The notes under the pieces: generated by a model
Seen by the model: only the letters and a program-made list of their open reading frames with translations
Told to the model about the DNA's origin: nothing
Databases searched by the model: none
Program-made: the position numbers and the translations under genes
Part shown: positions 1-8,764 of the stretch, piece after piece
Numbering within the stretch: position 1 is the stretch's first letter
Layout of the letters: each line of letters starts with the position of its first letter
Origin: Deltaproteobacteria bacterium
Lineage (GTDB): Bacteria > Myxococcota_A > UBA796 > UBA2385
DNA length: 64,000 nucleotides
Reading direction: 5' to 3'
NCBI GenBank assembly: GCA_018401435.1
Contig: JAGYJW010000019.1
Span: 1 to 64,000, forward strand

Positions 1-2
1 CG

Positions 3-872
3 GTCGCCCAGGCCATGCGCCAGGCCACCCAGGGCCTGCCCGCGGGCCTGCGGGCCCGGGTGGATCTCAAGCTCGACCTGCCCGCCGATCTGGCGCCGGC
101 CTGGACCGACGAGGGCCTGCTCACCGCGGTCCTGACCCTGCTGGTGCAACGGGCCATGGAGCGCTCCTTGGGGGGGGCCGACGGTAGACCCGGCGTGGTG
201 CACGCCAGCGCCCAGGTGCGGGGCGAGGAGGTGGAGCTGCGCCTCCAAGACAGCGGCCCGGCCCTCTCCAACGCCGAGCTGCAGGTGGCCTTTGACGCCC
301 GCAAGGACGCCGATGGGGTGCCCTTGCGGCTGTGGTCGGCCTGGCGCCTGATCCAGAACCTGGGGGGCAAGGTCGAGCTGCTGCAACCCGAGGGCGGGGG
401 CAGCACCTTGCGTCTCTGCATTCCCAAGGCGCCGGCGCCGCCCCCCGCTGTGCTGCCTGCCCCCGCCGCGCCCGCCCGCGCCCGCTTGCTGGTGGTGGAC
501 GACGAAGACGCGCTGCTGCGGCTGCTTGCCGACGCATTGTCCCTGGACGCCGAGGTCGCGACGGCCGCGTCTGGGGCCGAGGCCCTGGCCTTGCTGCAGC
601 AAGGGCTGCAACCCGACCTCATCCTCTGCGACCTGATGATGCCGCAGATGACCGGCATCGCCCTGCACGCCCACCTGCTCGCCCAAGGCTCGCCCCTGGC
701 GGGACGCATGGTCTTCATGACGGGCGGCGCCTTCACCCCCGAGGCCCGCGACTTCGTCGACGCCCACAGCAGCCGCATGCTCAAGAAGCCCTTTCGGCTG
801 GCCACCCTGCGGGCCAGCTTGGGGCGCTGGCTGGAGGCGATCAAAGCCCCAGCAGCTCCCGGGCCAGGATGA
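3..872 (+). CDS. Histidine kinase-like ATPase plus receiver domain protein (5' partial)
   Basis: The frame is already open at the window edge, so the N-terminus lies outside. The first ~130 residues look like the end of a HATPase_c fold, with a degenerate G-box (LIQNLGGKVELLQPEGGGST). After a Pro/Ala linker comes a complete response-regulator receiver domain: acidic pocket VVDDEDALL, phosphoacceptor Asp in LILCDLMMPQMTG, and the conserved lysine in LKKPF near the C-terminus. This is the usual layout of a hybrid sensor kinase with a C-terminal receiver. The His-bearing dimerisation domain is not visible. The gene converges on the acyl-CoA dehydrogenase gene and the two 3' ends overlap by 32 bases. 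Which signal it senses cannot be told. Confidence 0.75.
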   Translation, partial: VAQAMRQATQGLPAGLRARVDLKLDLPADLAPAWTDEGLLTAVLTLLVQRAMERSLGGADGRPGVVHASAQVRGEEVELRLQDSGPALSNAELQVAFDARKDADGVPLRLWSAWRLIQNLGGKVELLQPEGGGSTLRLCIPKAPAPPPAVLPAPAAPARARLLVVDDEDALLRLLADALSLDAEVATAASGAEALALLQQGLQPDLILCDLMMPQMTGIALHAHLLAQGSPLAGRMVFMTGGAFTPEARDFVDAHSSRMLKKPFRLATLRASLGRWLEAIKAPAAPGPG

Positions 873-2001
873 GGCGGCGGATCTCTGAGGTGCCCGCGCC
901 GATCGTGCCCAGGCGCACATCCCGGTAGAGCCGGTTGATCTCGAATTCCGTGCTGTAGCCATTGCCGCCATGGATCTGCAGCGCGTCATTGACGACGGCC
1001 TCGGCCATCTCGGCGGTGAAGTGCAGGGCCGCCGCGCTCAGCCGGTGAACCGCGGTGCCCTTGCCTCCCCGAGACATGGCCACCGCCTCGGCGCAGGCCC
1101 GGTGAACCAGCAGGCGCGCCGCCTCGATCCGGGGGTACATATCGGCGATCTTGGCCTGGATCAGCTGAAACTGGGCGATGGGGCGGCCGAACTGCTGGCG
1201 CTCCTTTGCATAGGCGATGGCCAGCTCCATCGCCCGCCGGGCCAGGCCCAGGGGCAGGGTGGCAAAGACCACGCGCTCCACGTCCAGCCCGCCCATGAGC
1301 ACGGCCACGCCGCCATTTTCGACACCCAGCAGGTTCTCTGCCGGAACCCGGGCCTCGTGCAGGATCAGCTGGCCGGTGGGCGAACCCCGGCAGCCCATCT
1401 TGTCGAAGGGCGCGGACGTCTCTACACCCTCAAAGCCCCGCTCGACGATGAAGGCAGAGATGCCCGCCGCGCCCGCGCCGGGACGGGTTTTTGCATAGAC
1501 GATGAAGACATCGGCGATGGGGGCGTTGGTGATCCAGGTCTTGGTGCCAGACAAGCGGTAGTGGTCACCCTCGCGCCGGGCCCGGGTGGTCATGCCCACC
1601 GCGTCGGAGCCGGTATCGGGCTCGGTGATGCACAGGGCCCCCACCCGCCGGCCCGCGCAGAGGTCGGGCAGGTAGCGGGCGTGCTGGTCCGGGCTGCCAT
1701 TGCGGTAGAGGTTGTAGACGCAGAGGTTGGCGTGGGCTCCCATGGACAGGGCGATGCCGCTGGACCCGGCGGCCAGCTCTTCGCCGGCGATCACCGAATC
1801 CCACAGGTCGCCGCCGCTGCCGCCCAGGGACTCGGGCACGCCCACCCCCAGCAGGCCCAGCTCCCCCAGCCGGGGCCACAGCGGCATCGGAAAGCGGTCG
1901 TTGCGGTCCACCTCGGCGGCCAGGGGGCGGACCTCCCTCTCGACGAAGGACCGCACGGTGTCGCGCACCAGCCGCTGACCGTCGCTCAGTTCAAAGTCCA
2001 T
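841..2001 (-). CDS. ivd: Acyl-CoA dehydrogenase, isovaleryl-CoA dehydrogenase type
   Basis: A 386-residue FAD-dependent acyl-CoA dehydrogenase, full length for the family. It shows CITEPDTGSD (residues 124-133), the flavin-binding WITNA stretch and the C-terminal LQIHGGNGYSTEFEINRLYRD block. The catalytic base is informative. The late-helix position that is Glu in medium- and short-chain enzymes is Ala here (GAGTSEIRR), while a Glu is present at residue 242 in GGLDVERVV, which is where isovaleryl-CoA dehydrogenase carries its base. I infer the leucine-degradation step isovaleryl-CoA to 3-methylcrotonyl-CoA; a related branched-chain or acyl-CoA substrate is possible. The start is the ATG before DFELSDGQ. 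The frame stays open far upstream, but that stretch belongs to the preceding gene. It is the last gene of a three-gene minus-strand run behind a P450. Confidence 0.85.
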   Translation of the reverse strand: MDFELSDGQRLVRDTVRSFVEREVRPLAAEVDRNDRFPMPLWPRLGELGLLGVGVPESLGGSGGDLWDSVIAGEELAAGSSGIALSMGAHANLCVYNLYRNGSPDQHARYLPDLCAGRRVGALCITEPDTGSDAVGMTTRARREGDHYRLSGTKTWITNAPIADVFIVYAKTRPGAGAAGISAFIVERGFEGVETSAPFDKMGCRGSPTGQLILHEARVPAENLLGVENGGVAVLMGGLDVERVVFATLPLGLARRAMELAIAYAKERQQFGRPIAQFQLIQAKIADMYPRIEAARLLVHRACAEAVAMSRGGKGTAVHRLSAAALHFTAEMAEAVVNDALQIHGGNGYSTEFEINRLYRDVRLGTIGAGTSEIRRLILARELLGL

Positions 2002-2012
2002 GGGGCTCCTGT

Positions 2013-2736
2013 TCAGCCGAGGGGGGCGGCGCCATCCAACACATCGTCGTCGCCGCAGGCCGCCGACGCGGGGCTCAGCCCCAGGCGCTTGCGCAGCTCG
2101 GCCTCGCGTCCGGGGTTGGCCTTGCCGGCACCGATCAACCGCCCGGACATTCTGTCCGTTCGGTCTCCGGCGCTTCTTTTCTGATGGAGGAGGACGCTGT
2201 CCTTCATATCGGCCGCAACATGCGGCTCCTCCTGCGCCGCTTGATGAGCGGCGGCGCCTCTGGCGCCTCTGGAGCGTCAGGTCGCCGGTCAAGTGTCCGC
2301 TGATGGTCCCCGATTTGACCGGTGCCGCCTTGCCCCAGAAGCGGCCGATGGCCCACCACATCGTGATGTTGAAGATCAGCCCGAAGCAGGATCCGCCGCC
2401 GATGCCCAGGCTCATGAGTGCCCGGCCCACCGTCTCGTCATTCAAACCCTTGCCATGCAGCAGGACATCGCCCAGGTCCAAGAGGCCCGCGCCAGCCCCC
2501 ACCAGCAGGCCCACCGTGCTCAAGATCACCCAGGTGCGGCCCCAGGCGGCCAACACACTGCGGCCATTCACGGGCATATTCAAGCCCCGCAAGCTGTCGC
2601 CCTTCTCCTCCACCACGAATATCGACCCCAGGGGGGCGAGGGGGATGAACCAGATGTGGGCGAAGCGGGTCTTGATGCAGCCCACTCCTTCGATCTCGTC
2701 GATGGTGCCGACGTGACGGGTGCCGTAGACGATCAT
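2013..2736 (-). CDS. Two-helix membrane protein of unknown function, frame broken internally
   Basis: The N-terminal ~150 residues (MIVYGTRHVGTIDEIEG..., then FIPLAPLGSIFVVEE) resemble small membrane proteins of unknown function common in myxobacteria and planctomycetes. Two hydrophobic segments follow at about residues 66-90 and 108-131. The initial frame then becomes Arg-rich nonsense and would run into the downstream dehydrogenase. A second frame, ending at 2013, holds a plausible C-terminus (NPGREAELRKRLGLS) of the kind these proteins have. The frame change lies between about 2225 and 2300, beside the repeated motif cagaggcgc, and the total length is 3n+1. The start ATG overlaps the P450 stop by ATGA. 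Function unknown. The change may be a sequencing indel or real decay. Confidence 0.5.
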
Positions 2737-4097
2737 GGTGAGACGGAATCCACGGGGCGCAGAGACAGCTTCATGGGCAAGGGCCCGCCCGGCCGCAAGG
2801 TGACCGAAGGTTGCAGGTTGAGCACCAGGTCGGGCTCGGGGGCGAAACGAAGAGACTGCAGCAAGGTGGCCAGCACCAGGCTCAGCTCCAACATGGCGAA
2901 GTGGTTGCCCACACAGACGCGGGCCCCCGCGCCAAAGGGCATGAAGGCGTAGCGGGGCAGCCGCTTCTCGAGGCCGTCCATCCAGCGCTGGGGCTGAAAG
3001 GCGAGGGGGTCTGGAAAGGAGCGCGGGTCGTGGTGCAGCACCCAGGGCATGATCAGCACGGTGTCGCCCTTGCGGAGCTGCCAGGGGCCCAGGTGCAGAT
3101 CCCGCAACAGCCGGCGGCCGATGGCCCAGGCCGGGGGGTAGAGGCGCATGGACTCCTGGATCACCGCCTTGAGAAAGGGCAGCTGCGGCAGATCGGCCAT
3201 GCGCGCGGCCCGGCCGCAGAGCGCCTGGTCCAGCTCGGCCTCGAGGCGGTCCCGGGCCGCGGGGTGCCGGCCCAGCAGCATCAGCGTATAGCCCAGGGCC
3301 AAGGCGGTGGTCTCGGCGCCCGCGGCGAAGAGGGTCACCGCCTCGTCTCGCAGCTCGGCGTCGGTAAAGCCCGCGCCGTCCTCGTCACGGGCGGCCAGCA
3401 GCCGGCCCAGCAGGTCGGGGGCGCCATCATCCCCCCGCTCGCGGTGGGCGGCGATCAAGGCCAGCAACAGGCGGTCCAGGCGCTCGACGTGGTGGCGGTC
3501 CTTCTCTCGCAGCACCGCCAGCGCCGGCTCGGGAAGCAGGCGGCGCCAGGTGTGCTGTTCCAGCCAGAAGCGCCGCTGCATGCCATCCATCGCCGCGCCG
3601 ATGGGGGCGGCCGCCTCGGCCCCATCCCCACCAAAGAGGCAGCGACAGACGATGTCCAGGGTGAGTCCCATCAGGTCCTGGCTGAGGTCGGCCCGACGGC
3701 CCAGGGGCAGGGCCGCGGCCAGGGCCCGGGCGCGCTCCACCATGATGTCGCCATAGGCGTCCAGGTGGCGCGGCGTGAGGCTGGGGGCGATGAGGCGCCG
3801 GTGCTGGCGCCACTTCTCACCCTCGGCCGTCAGCAGCCCATCCCCCAGGGCCCGCCGCAGCTTCAAGGTCACGTCGTCCTTGACCAGGTCGGCGTCGTGG
3901 CGGTGCATCAGCGTGTGAATCAGCTCCGGGTCTTGCAGCAGCACCAGGGACTCGCCCAAGGCAGAGAAACGGCTCACGCGGCCCCAGCGGGCGACCATCT
4001 CCTCGCCCAGGGCCAGCGGGTCGGCCACTGCCGCCGGAAAGCGCAGCAATGCCCGGATGCGGCTGGGGCCGGGAATGGGCGCGCCGTGCTCAATCAC
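2733..4097 (-). CDS. Cytochrome P450
   Basis: A 454-residue P450 without a membrane anchor. All diagnostic motifs are present: the I-helix oxygen-binding motif AGAETTA (about residues 259-265), the K-helix ExxR as ESMR (315-318), the meander region (FQPQRWMDG), and the heme loop FGAGARVCVG with the Cys thiolate ligand at residue 395. It should use O2 and electrons from a redox partner to hydroxylate a lipid-like or small-molecule substrate. No ferredoxin or reductase gene is adjacent. It heads a minus-strand run with a small membrane protein (ATGA overlap) and an isovaleryl-CoA dehydrogenase-type gene, which hints at fatty or branched-chain substrates, but this is inference. Confidence 0.93.
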   Translation of the reverse strand: MIEHGAPIPGPSRIRALLRFPAAVADPLALGEEMVARWGRVSRFSALGESLVLLQDPELIHTLMHRHDADLVKDDVTLKLRRALGDGLLTAEGEKWRQHRRLIAPSLTPRHLDAYGDIMVERARALAAALPLGRRADLSQDLMGLTLDIVCRCLFGGDGAEAAAPIGAAMDGMQRRFWLEQHTWRRLLPEPALAVLREKDRHHVERLDRLLLALIAAHRERGDDGAPDLLGRLLAARDEDGAGFTDAELRDEAVTLFAAGAETTALALGYTLMLLGRHPAARDRLEAELDQALCGRAARMADLPQLPFLKAVIQESMRLYPPAWAIGRRLLRDLHLGPWQLRKGDTVLIMPWVLHHDPRSFPDPLAFQPQRWMDGLEKRLPRYAFMPFGAGARVCVGNHFAMLELSLVLATLLQSLRFAPEPDLVLNLQPSVTLRPGGPLPMKLSLRPVDSVSP

Positions 4098-4147
4098 AGT
4101 GTCTCCAGGTTCAAGGGTGCGCTGGCTGGGAGGCCGCAGGCGGGACC

Positions 4148-5296
4148 TCAGCGGGCGTCGACCTCTCCGTCAATCAGCGTGTATTCATTGACCACGGGCC
4201 GCTCGCCCTCGTCCAGGGCGGCGGGCATGCCGTTCACCCGCAAGGTGCCGCGCTGGATGGGCAGACCCAACTCAACGCCCACGGCCCGTCCTTCAAAGTT
4301 GTAGTCAAAGCCCGAGAGCTGCGTCAGGGAGCTGTTGCTGGCGTGCCCGGATGCCACCCCGGCCTCGGCGTCCAGCCGCCACTGCAGGTCCCGAAGATAG
4401 GCGCCGCGCCCCAGGCCCTCCTGCTCGTGAAAGCGGTAGTCCAGCTTCGTCCAACCCAGCAGGGGGTTGCTCAGGTCGATGTCCAGGGGACGGCTGGCGT
4501 CGTCGGGATCGGGCTGGGGGATGAGGTCCCCGCCGGCGTCGCGGTGCCCATAGGCCGCGCTATTGGACAGGTCCTGGGCCTGGGTGGCGCCGGTGGACAC
4601 GATGGCCAGCAGGTGAGCCCGCATGGGCACCTCCACCTGGTCCACGACCGCGTCCACGCACTCGCGCACCTCTTCCAGGCTCAGCCCGGCCCGGAAGTGG
4701 AAGCGGACCGTAGCCTGGACGGTGTTGCTGCCTTCCGCCAGCACGGCGTCGGTGATCTCGGCGCCGATGTGCCGGGGGTGCCAGCCATAGGACGGGGTGT
4801 AGCAGCTGGGCCCGCCGGATAGCGGGTGGTCGGCATCGACGCCCAGGCCGGTCAGGATGACGGTGAGATCGCCCTGGGGCTCGCCAAAGAGCTCGATCTC
4901 GGTGGTGACGCTGACCCCATCGGCGTTGGCCACGGCCTCGGCCTCGCCGCGGCCGACGGCAAAGCCCGGCCCCTCCACCCTGGCCCAGGACAGCTCGATG
5001 TCGCTGTCATCGAGGAAGGGGAATTCCTGGCAGCTGACCTCGCAGTCCACCTCGGGGATCTGCCCGGTGGTGGAGGTGCCGCCGATCAAGGACAGCTGGG
5101 CCTTGTCGGCGAGGGCGTTGACCTCGAGGAAGCTCAGCCGGTGGTTGGCCGCCACCCAATGGAAGCGGTAGCCTTCGACCCAGGTGGCCGACAGGCCGGC
5201 GTCGGCGGCGCTGTCATCGCCCTTGTCCCGACAGGCTGCCAGGCCGGGCCCCAGGGCCAGCAAGCTCAGGAGGAGGGGGCGGGCAGGGGTCGACAT
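4148..5296 (-). CDS. Putative lipoprotein of unknown function
   Basis: A 382-residue exported protein. The start chosen is the ATG before STPARPLLL, because it gives a clean lipoprotein signal: a hydrophobic segment and the lipobox LAAC with Cys 22. The frame is also open 19 codons upstream, but that would bury the signal. The mature part is acidic, contains a few Cys (DCEVSCQEF, SCYTPSYGW, EVRECVDAV) and reads like a beta-rich domain. Several segments recall low-complexity extracellular proteins of myxobacteria, but I recognise no family. It lies about 50 bases upstream of the P450 gene on the same strand, so it may be co-transcribed with it. Confidence 0.7.
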   Translation of the reverse strand: MSTPARPLLLSLLALGPGLAACRDKGDDSAADAGLSATWVEGYRFHWVAANHRLSFLEVNALADKAQLSLIGGTSTTGQIPEVDCEVSCQEFPFLDDSDIELSWARVEGPGFAVGRGEAEAVANADGVSVTTEIELFGEPQGDLTVILTGLGVDADHPLSGGPSCYTPSYGWHPRHIGAEITDAVLAEGSNTVQATVRFHFRAGLSLEEVRECVDAVVDQVEVPMRAHLLAIVSTGATQAQDLSNSAAYGHRDAGGDLIPQPDPDDASRPLDIDLSNPLLGWTKLDYRFHEQEGLGRGAYLRDLQWRLDAEAGVASGHASNSSLTQLSGFDYNFEGRAVGVELGLPIQRGTLRVNGMPAALDEGERPVVNEYTLIDGEVDAR

Positions 5297-5371
5297 CGGC
5301 GCTCCTGGTGTGGGGTCTTCATACAACCTCGGATGCGCCCCTGTCCACGCCAAGGAGGCCCCGCGGGGCCT

Positions 5372-6574
5372 TCAGGTCATGCGCAGCAGCTCTTCGAGAG
5401 AGGTCTGGCCTTGCTGCAACAAGGGGACCCCCGCCCGCCGCAGGGTGGGCACGCCACGGTCCTTGAGCAGGCGGCGGACGGCCGGACCGCCGCCGTCGGC
5501 CTTGATGATCTCGCGGAAGCCATCGTCCACCTCGACCACCTCAAAGATGCCGGTTCGGCCAGAAAAGCCAGTTTGAAGACAGGCTTCACAGCCAGCGCCC
5601 TGGGTCATGCCCGCGCCGTCGGGCAAGGCGAAGCCCACCTCGGCGCGCAGGCGGGCGAGGCGATCGGGCTCGACCAGGCCCCGACAGGCGGCACAGACCC
5701 GCCGCACCAGCCGCTGGGCCACCACGCCCAGCAGGGCGCCCGCCACGACATAGCGCTCCAGGCCCATGTCGATGAGCCGGGTCACGGTCTCGGGCACCGA
5801 GGAGGTGTGCAAGGTGGACAGGACGAGGTGGCCGGTCAGGCTGGCCTGCACGGCGATGCGGGCCGTCTCGGCATCCCGCATCTCGCCCACCAGGATCACG
5901 TCGGGGTCCTGCCGAAGGATGGAACGCAGGCCCCGGGCAAAGTCAAAGCCGACCTTGGGGTTGATCTGGCCCTGGGTGACCCCCTGCATCTCGATCTCGA
6001 TGGGGTCTTCGAGGGTCACCACCGTGCGGCGGCGGGTGTCGAGCTCGCGCAGCATGGCGTAGAGGGTGGAGGTCTTGCCCGCGCCGGTGGGGCCCGTCAC
6101 CACCACCAGGCCGCCCAGCCGCCGGCTCATGCTGCGGAAGCTCTGCACCTGGCTATCGTCCAGCCCAAGCTCGCCCAGACCCAGGAGCTTGCCGCCCAAG
6201 AGCAGCCGCAGCACCAGCTTCTCGCCATGCAGCGCCGGAAAGCTGCTGGCCCGCACGCTCAGCACCTTGCCCAGGGCCAGGCGGGTGGAGAACATGCCGT
6301 CCTGGGGCAGGCGCCGCTCGGTGATGTCCATGCGCGCCAGCACCTTGATCCGGTTGAGGACCAGGCGGGACAGATCCGTGGGCCAGGGCTGGTCGTCCAC
6401 CATCACGCCATCCACCCGCAGGCGCACCCGGTAGCGGCCCTGCCGGGGCTCGATGTGGATATCCGAGGCGCGCTTGTCGGCGGCCCTGCGGATCAGCTCG
6501 TCGAGCAGGCGCACGGCGCGGGCGTCGGATGCCACGGCCGGGTTGGGATCATCGGGCAGGTTGCCTTGGCTCAT
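5372..6574 (-). CDS. GspE/PilB-family secretion or pilus ATPase
   Basis: A 400-residue cytoplasmic hexameric ATPase of the type II secretion / type IV pilus assembly class. Visible features are Walker A GPTGAGKT (161-168), the Asp box around LEDPIE (189-193), Walker B ILVGEMRDAET (227-237), the His box (LSTLHT) and the GspE-type tetracysteine zinc site (CAAC at 294-297, CEAC at 329-332). The usual N-terminal N1 domain is missing: the protein starts directly in the N2-like domain (RASDIHIEP), so it is ~150-200 residues shorter than typical PilB or GspE. No other pilus or secretion gene adjoins it, so the machine it powers is unknown. It could serve the Flp-type pilin near 56.5 kb, but that is speculation. 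Confidence 0.85.
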   Translation of the reverse strand: MSQGNLPDDPNPAVASDARAVRLLDELIRRAADKRASDIHIEPRQGRYRVRLRVDGVMVDDQPWPTDLSRLVLNRIKVLARMDITERRLPQDGMFSTRLALGKVLSVRASSFPALHGEKLVLRLLLGGKLLGLGELGLDDSQVQSFRSMSRRLGGLVVVTGPTGAGKTSTLYAMLRELDTRRRTVVTLEDPIEIEMQGVTQGQINPKVGFDFARGLRSILRQDPDVILVGEMRDAETARIAVQASLTGHLVLSTLHTSSVPETVTRLIDMGLERYVVAGALLGVVAQRLVRRVCAACRGLVEPDRLARLRAEVGFALPDGAGMTQGAGCEACLQTGFSGRTGIFEVVEVDDGFREIIKADGGGPAVRRLLKDRGVPTLRRAGVPLLQQGQTSLEELLRMT

Positions 6575-6691
6575 GGCCGGGTCCTATCCCCCCGCCAGCG
6601 CCAGGGTTGCGGGGATCGGCCAGGGGTGGATCGAAGCGCGGGGATGCTCCGGCGCGCCAGAGCGCCGGGGAACCTCCCCGCCCTGCGCTTT

Positions 6692-6707
6692 GTCACAATG
6701 CTGTGAC
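6692..6707. promoter_or_regulatory. Short perfect inverted repeat in a divergent intergenic region
   Basis: GTCACA and TGTGAC form a perfect 6-bp inverted repeat around a 4-base spacer (ATGC). It lies between the divergently transcribed GspE-like gene and the NlpC-like gene, 106 bases before the start of the latter. The position suits an operator for a dimeric regulator. The half-sites are those of CRP/FNR-type boxes but in the opposite order, so I do not assign a regulator. Confidence 0.25.
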
Positions 6708-6812
6708 GACGTGCTGGTGGCGCTTCTCGGCAGCTGGGACGGAGATCGGCGGCAAATGCCCTGTTGCGCGTTCCACGGGGGGGCTACCCTCTCGGGGTTC
6801 ACGGGAGGTCCA

Positions 6813-7565
6813 ATGGCAGGTCGGTCAGCGGTCGCGCCGCTTTTCGCCTTTCTATTCGTGATGGCGCCGGCTGCGGTGGCGCTGGCGGGGGTCTCGGATC
6901 GCTCCTTGATCTCCACCGTCCGCCCCCTGGCTGAGTCCCCCAGCCTGCCCCCCGTCGCCGTCAACCCGGCCTTCAACGCCCCCATGCTGCCGCCCCCCGC
7001 CTGCGATGGCGGCCGGAGAGAGCTGGAGGAGGTCGCCCGAAGGGTCGCCGCCAACCTCGCTTCTCGGCGCATCGGCTACAATACCCAGCCCCTTTCGGAC
7101 TGCTCGGGCATGGCCCTCCGGGTGCTTGAAGAGCTGGACAACCGCTGCGACACCGTCATCCGACCCGACGTGGACGAGGCCCGCAGCGCCTCCGCCATCG
7201 CCCAGTGGTATTCCGAACGCGGTCGCCTGGTCCGGGTCCTGGACCCCCTGGACGCCGACGACGCGCTGGTGCCCGGCGCCATCACCTTCTATGGCCGCCC
7301 GGGGGGCGGCCAGGCTGGCCTGGACGACGTCTTCCACATCGGCATCGTCTACGAGGTGGCGCGGGACGAGGTGGGCCGGGTGACGGGCTACCGCCTCTTC
7401 CATGGGCGCCAGCCCGGCAAGGTCGCCTCCATCACCGGCTGGCACCGGCGCGAGGCCAGCCCGCCCCTGGGCAACGGCACGGAGACCCTGGTGGCCGTGG
7501 CCTGGCCCAGCCGCGACCTGATGCCCGCAGGAATGGCTGCGGTCGCGGACGTCTACGACCCCTGA
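6813..7565 (+). CDS. Secreted protein with an NlpC/P60-like cysteine hydrolase fold
   Basis: A 250-residue protein with a Sec signal peptide (about residues 1-25, ending ALAG). The start ATG is preceded by gggagg at good distance; the frame is open further upstream but that part lacks a signal. The mature part has a DCSG motif with Cys 97 at the start of a helix, GAITFYGR about 55 residues later, and VFHIGIVYE with His 175. This Cys...His order and the DCSG and xHIGI contexts match papain-like NlpC/P60 or CHAP peptidoglycan hydrolases. A periplasmic cell-wall endopeptidase or amidase role is inferred; similarity outside these motifs is weak. A strong hairpin follows the stop. Confidence 0.55.
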   Translation: MAGRSAVAPLFAFLFVMAPAAVALAGVSDRSLISTVRPLAESPSLPPVAVNPAFNAPMLPPPACDGGRRELEEVARRVAANLASRRIGYNTQPLSDCSGMALRVLEELDNRCDTVIRPDVDEARSASAIAQWYSERGRLVRVLDPLDADDALVPGAITFYGRPGGGQAGLDDVFHIGIVYEVARDEVGRVTGYRLFHGRQPGKVASITGWHRREASPPLGNGTETLVAVAWPSRDLMPAGMAAVADVYDP

Positions 7566-7593
7566 TCGCTGCGCTCAAGCCCCCAAATGGCCA

Positions 7594-7629
7594 GACGGCG
7601 GAGGCGACCCTGGAGTCTCCTCCGCCGTC
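7594..7629. terminator. Hairpin between convergent genes, probable bidirectional terminator
   Basis: GACGGCGGAGG (7594-7604) is exactly complementary to CCTCCGCCGTC (7619-7629), with a 14-base loop. It lies 29 bases after the stop of the NlpC-like gene and 22 bases after the stop of the opposing gene. No strong T-run follows, so termination is inferred from the perfect 11-bp GC-rich stem and its position. Confidence 0.6.
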
Positions 7630-7650
7630 GCTGTCTTGCGAGTCTGCGAC

Positions 7651-8322
7651 TCAGGGGGCTTCAGGCAGCACCAGCACCTGGAAGTCTGCGGCAGCATCCA
7701 CCGCGCCCGCGTCTTCGACGGCTTCGAAGAGCAAGGACTCACCCGCGGCCAGCTCCAGCCAGGCAGCAGCGCGGATGCTGCTGGGCCGGCCATACCACTG
7801 CTGCAGGCGGATGGGCCCACCATCGACGCGCCACAGGTAGATGTCCTGCGCCGTGGCCTTGCCGCTGGCGTCCACCACCGAGACCCGCCACAGGCGGCCC
7901 CGGGCGGGCACACCGGGCAGGGCGCGGCCGGTGCCCCCGTTGAAGGGGTAGGCGCCCGTGATCTCCCAACGGGGGGGATCGGTGAAGCCCAGGCCCACGG
8001 TGCCCACGAGGGGGATCAGGCGGAAGCGCTTGCCCCACTTGTCGCGGTCCCAGCGCCAGTAGACAAAGCCGGGGTCGAAGTCGAAGAGCCGCGCGCCGCC
8101 GGGCTGGCGCTGGAAGCTCAGGACGGTGCCCATGCGGTTGCCCGACAGGTCCTGCAAGGCGAAGGCCGCGATGCCGCCGTCGTGCAAGGTGGCGCTGTCA
8201 TCGGCGTCGATATTGGCGTCGCCGGCCGCCTCGGCCAGACCGCCGGCGCTGCCGAAGATGCAGAGGCAGGCGCGTCGTCGGCATGGGCCCATAGGACCCG
8301 CCGTGGGTGGCGGCAGCGCCAT
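7651..8322 (-). CDS. Hypothetical protein, probable C-terminal domain with uncertain N-terminus
   Basis: The last ~185 residues read as a folded domain (for example GFVYWRWDRDKWGKRF and DIYLWRVDGGP) of no family I recognise. The first ~35 residues are Arg/Cys-rich and look non-native. Upstream in the same frame there is a low-complexity repeat, no good start and a stop codon near 8473. A parallel frame over the upstream region encodes an Ala/Pro/Glu-rich stretch (VEAEPAAPAPAAKS) that would suit a linker or an exported N-terminus. So the true start is unclear and a frame break in the repeat at 8350-8395 is likely. Confidence 0.5.
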   Translation of the reverse strand: MALPPPTAGPMGPCRRRACLCIFGSAGGLAEAAGDANIDADDSATLHDGGIAAFALQDLSGNRMGTVLSFQRQPGGARLFDFDPGFVYWRWDRDKWGKRFRLIPLVGTVGLGFTDPPRWEITGAYPFNGGTGRALPGVPARGRLWRVSVVDASGKATAQDIYLWRVDGGPIRLQQWYGRPSSIRAAAWLELAAGESLLFEAVEDAGAVDAAADFQVLVLPEAP

Positions 8323-8764
8323 GGGCGGGGCGAAGGAACAACGGGGCCGCCTTGCTGGCCTTGCTGGCTTGCTGCTGGCCTTGCTGGCCTTGGCGACTTG
8401 GCGGCAGGGGCGGGCGCTGCCGGCTCGGCCTCCACCAGGGCGGGGGCCGCCTCTGGGAAGCCTCGGGAGCCTCTACCCCACGGGAGCCTCAAGCCTCAGT
8501 TGCAGGTGCGTGCCACTGCGGTCTCGGCCTCCGCCGTGCCGGTCTCTTCAGCCTCTCCCGGCCTCTCGGGCGTCTCGGAGTCTTCTTCGGGGGAGCGGGC
8601 GGGGCTTCGGGGCATCGGCAAACCTCGGGGAAGGGGAGGGGATGCTACCGCTTTGGGAGAGCCACAAGCAAGCGGTGGGGCCAAAGCAGCGAGAGGGGGT
8701 GGGCAAGGGGCCGCGCGGCCCGCGATCGGGTCCGGCGCGAGGCGGGGCAGGCCCCGGATCCGCT
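8323..8764. other. Low-complexity stretch between YebC and a hypothetical gene
   Basis: No complete gene is recognised here. On the minus strand it holds runs that translate to Glu/Pro/Ser-rich and Ala/Pro-rich peptides in two frames separated by a stop, next to a 9-base tandem repeat. It is either the broken 5' part of the downstream hypothetical gene or a repeat-rich spacer. Confidence 0.4.
8350..8395. repeat. Imperfect tandem repeat of a 9-base unit
   Basis: About four copies of cttgctggc, with one irregular copy carrying extra bases (ttgctgctggc). The irregular copy shifts the reading frame of any overlapping gene. It lies just upstream of the hypothetical gene ending at 7651 and is a natural place for slippage. 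Confidence 0.6.

Noticed and set aside
841..2736. One 631-residue fusion of membrane protein and dehydrogenase
   Set aside because: The joining ~90 residues are Arg-rich nonsense, a second frame holds a natural C-terminus for the membrane protein, and the dehydrogenase has its own ATG at the normal N-terminus.
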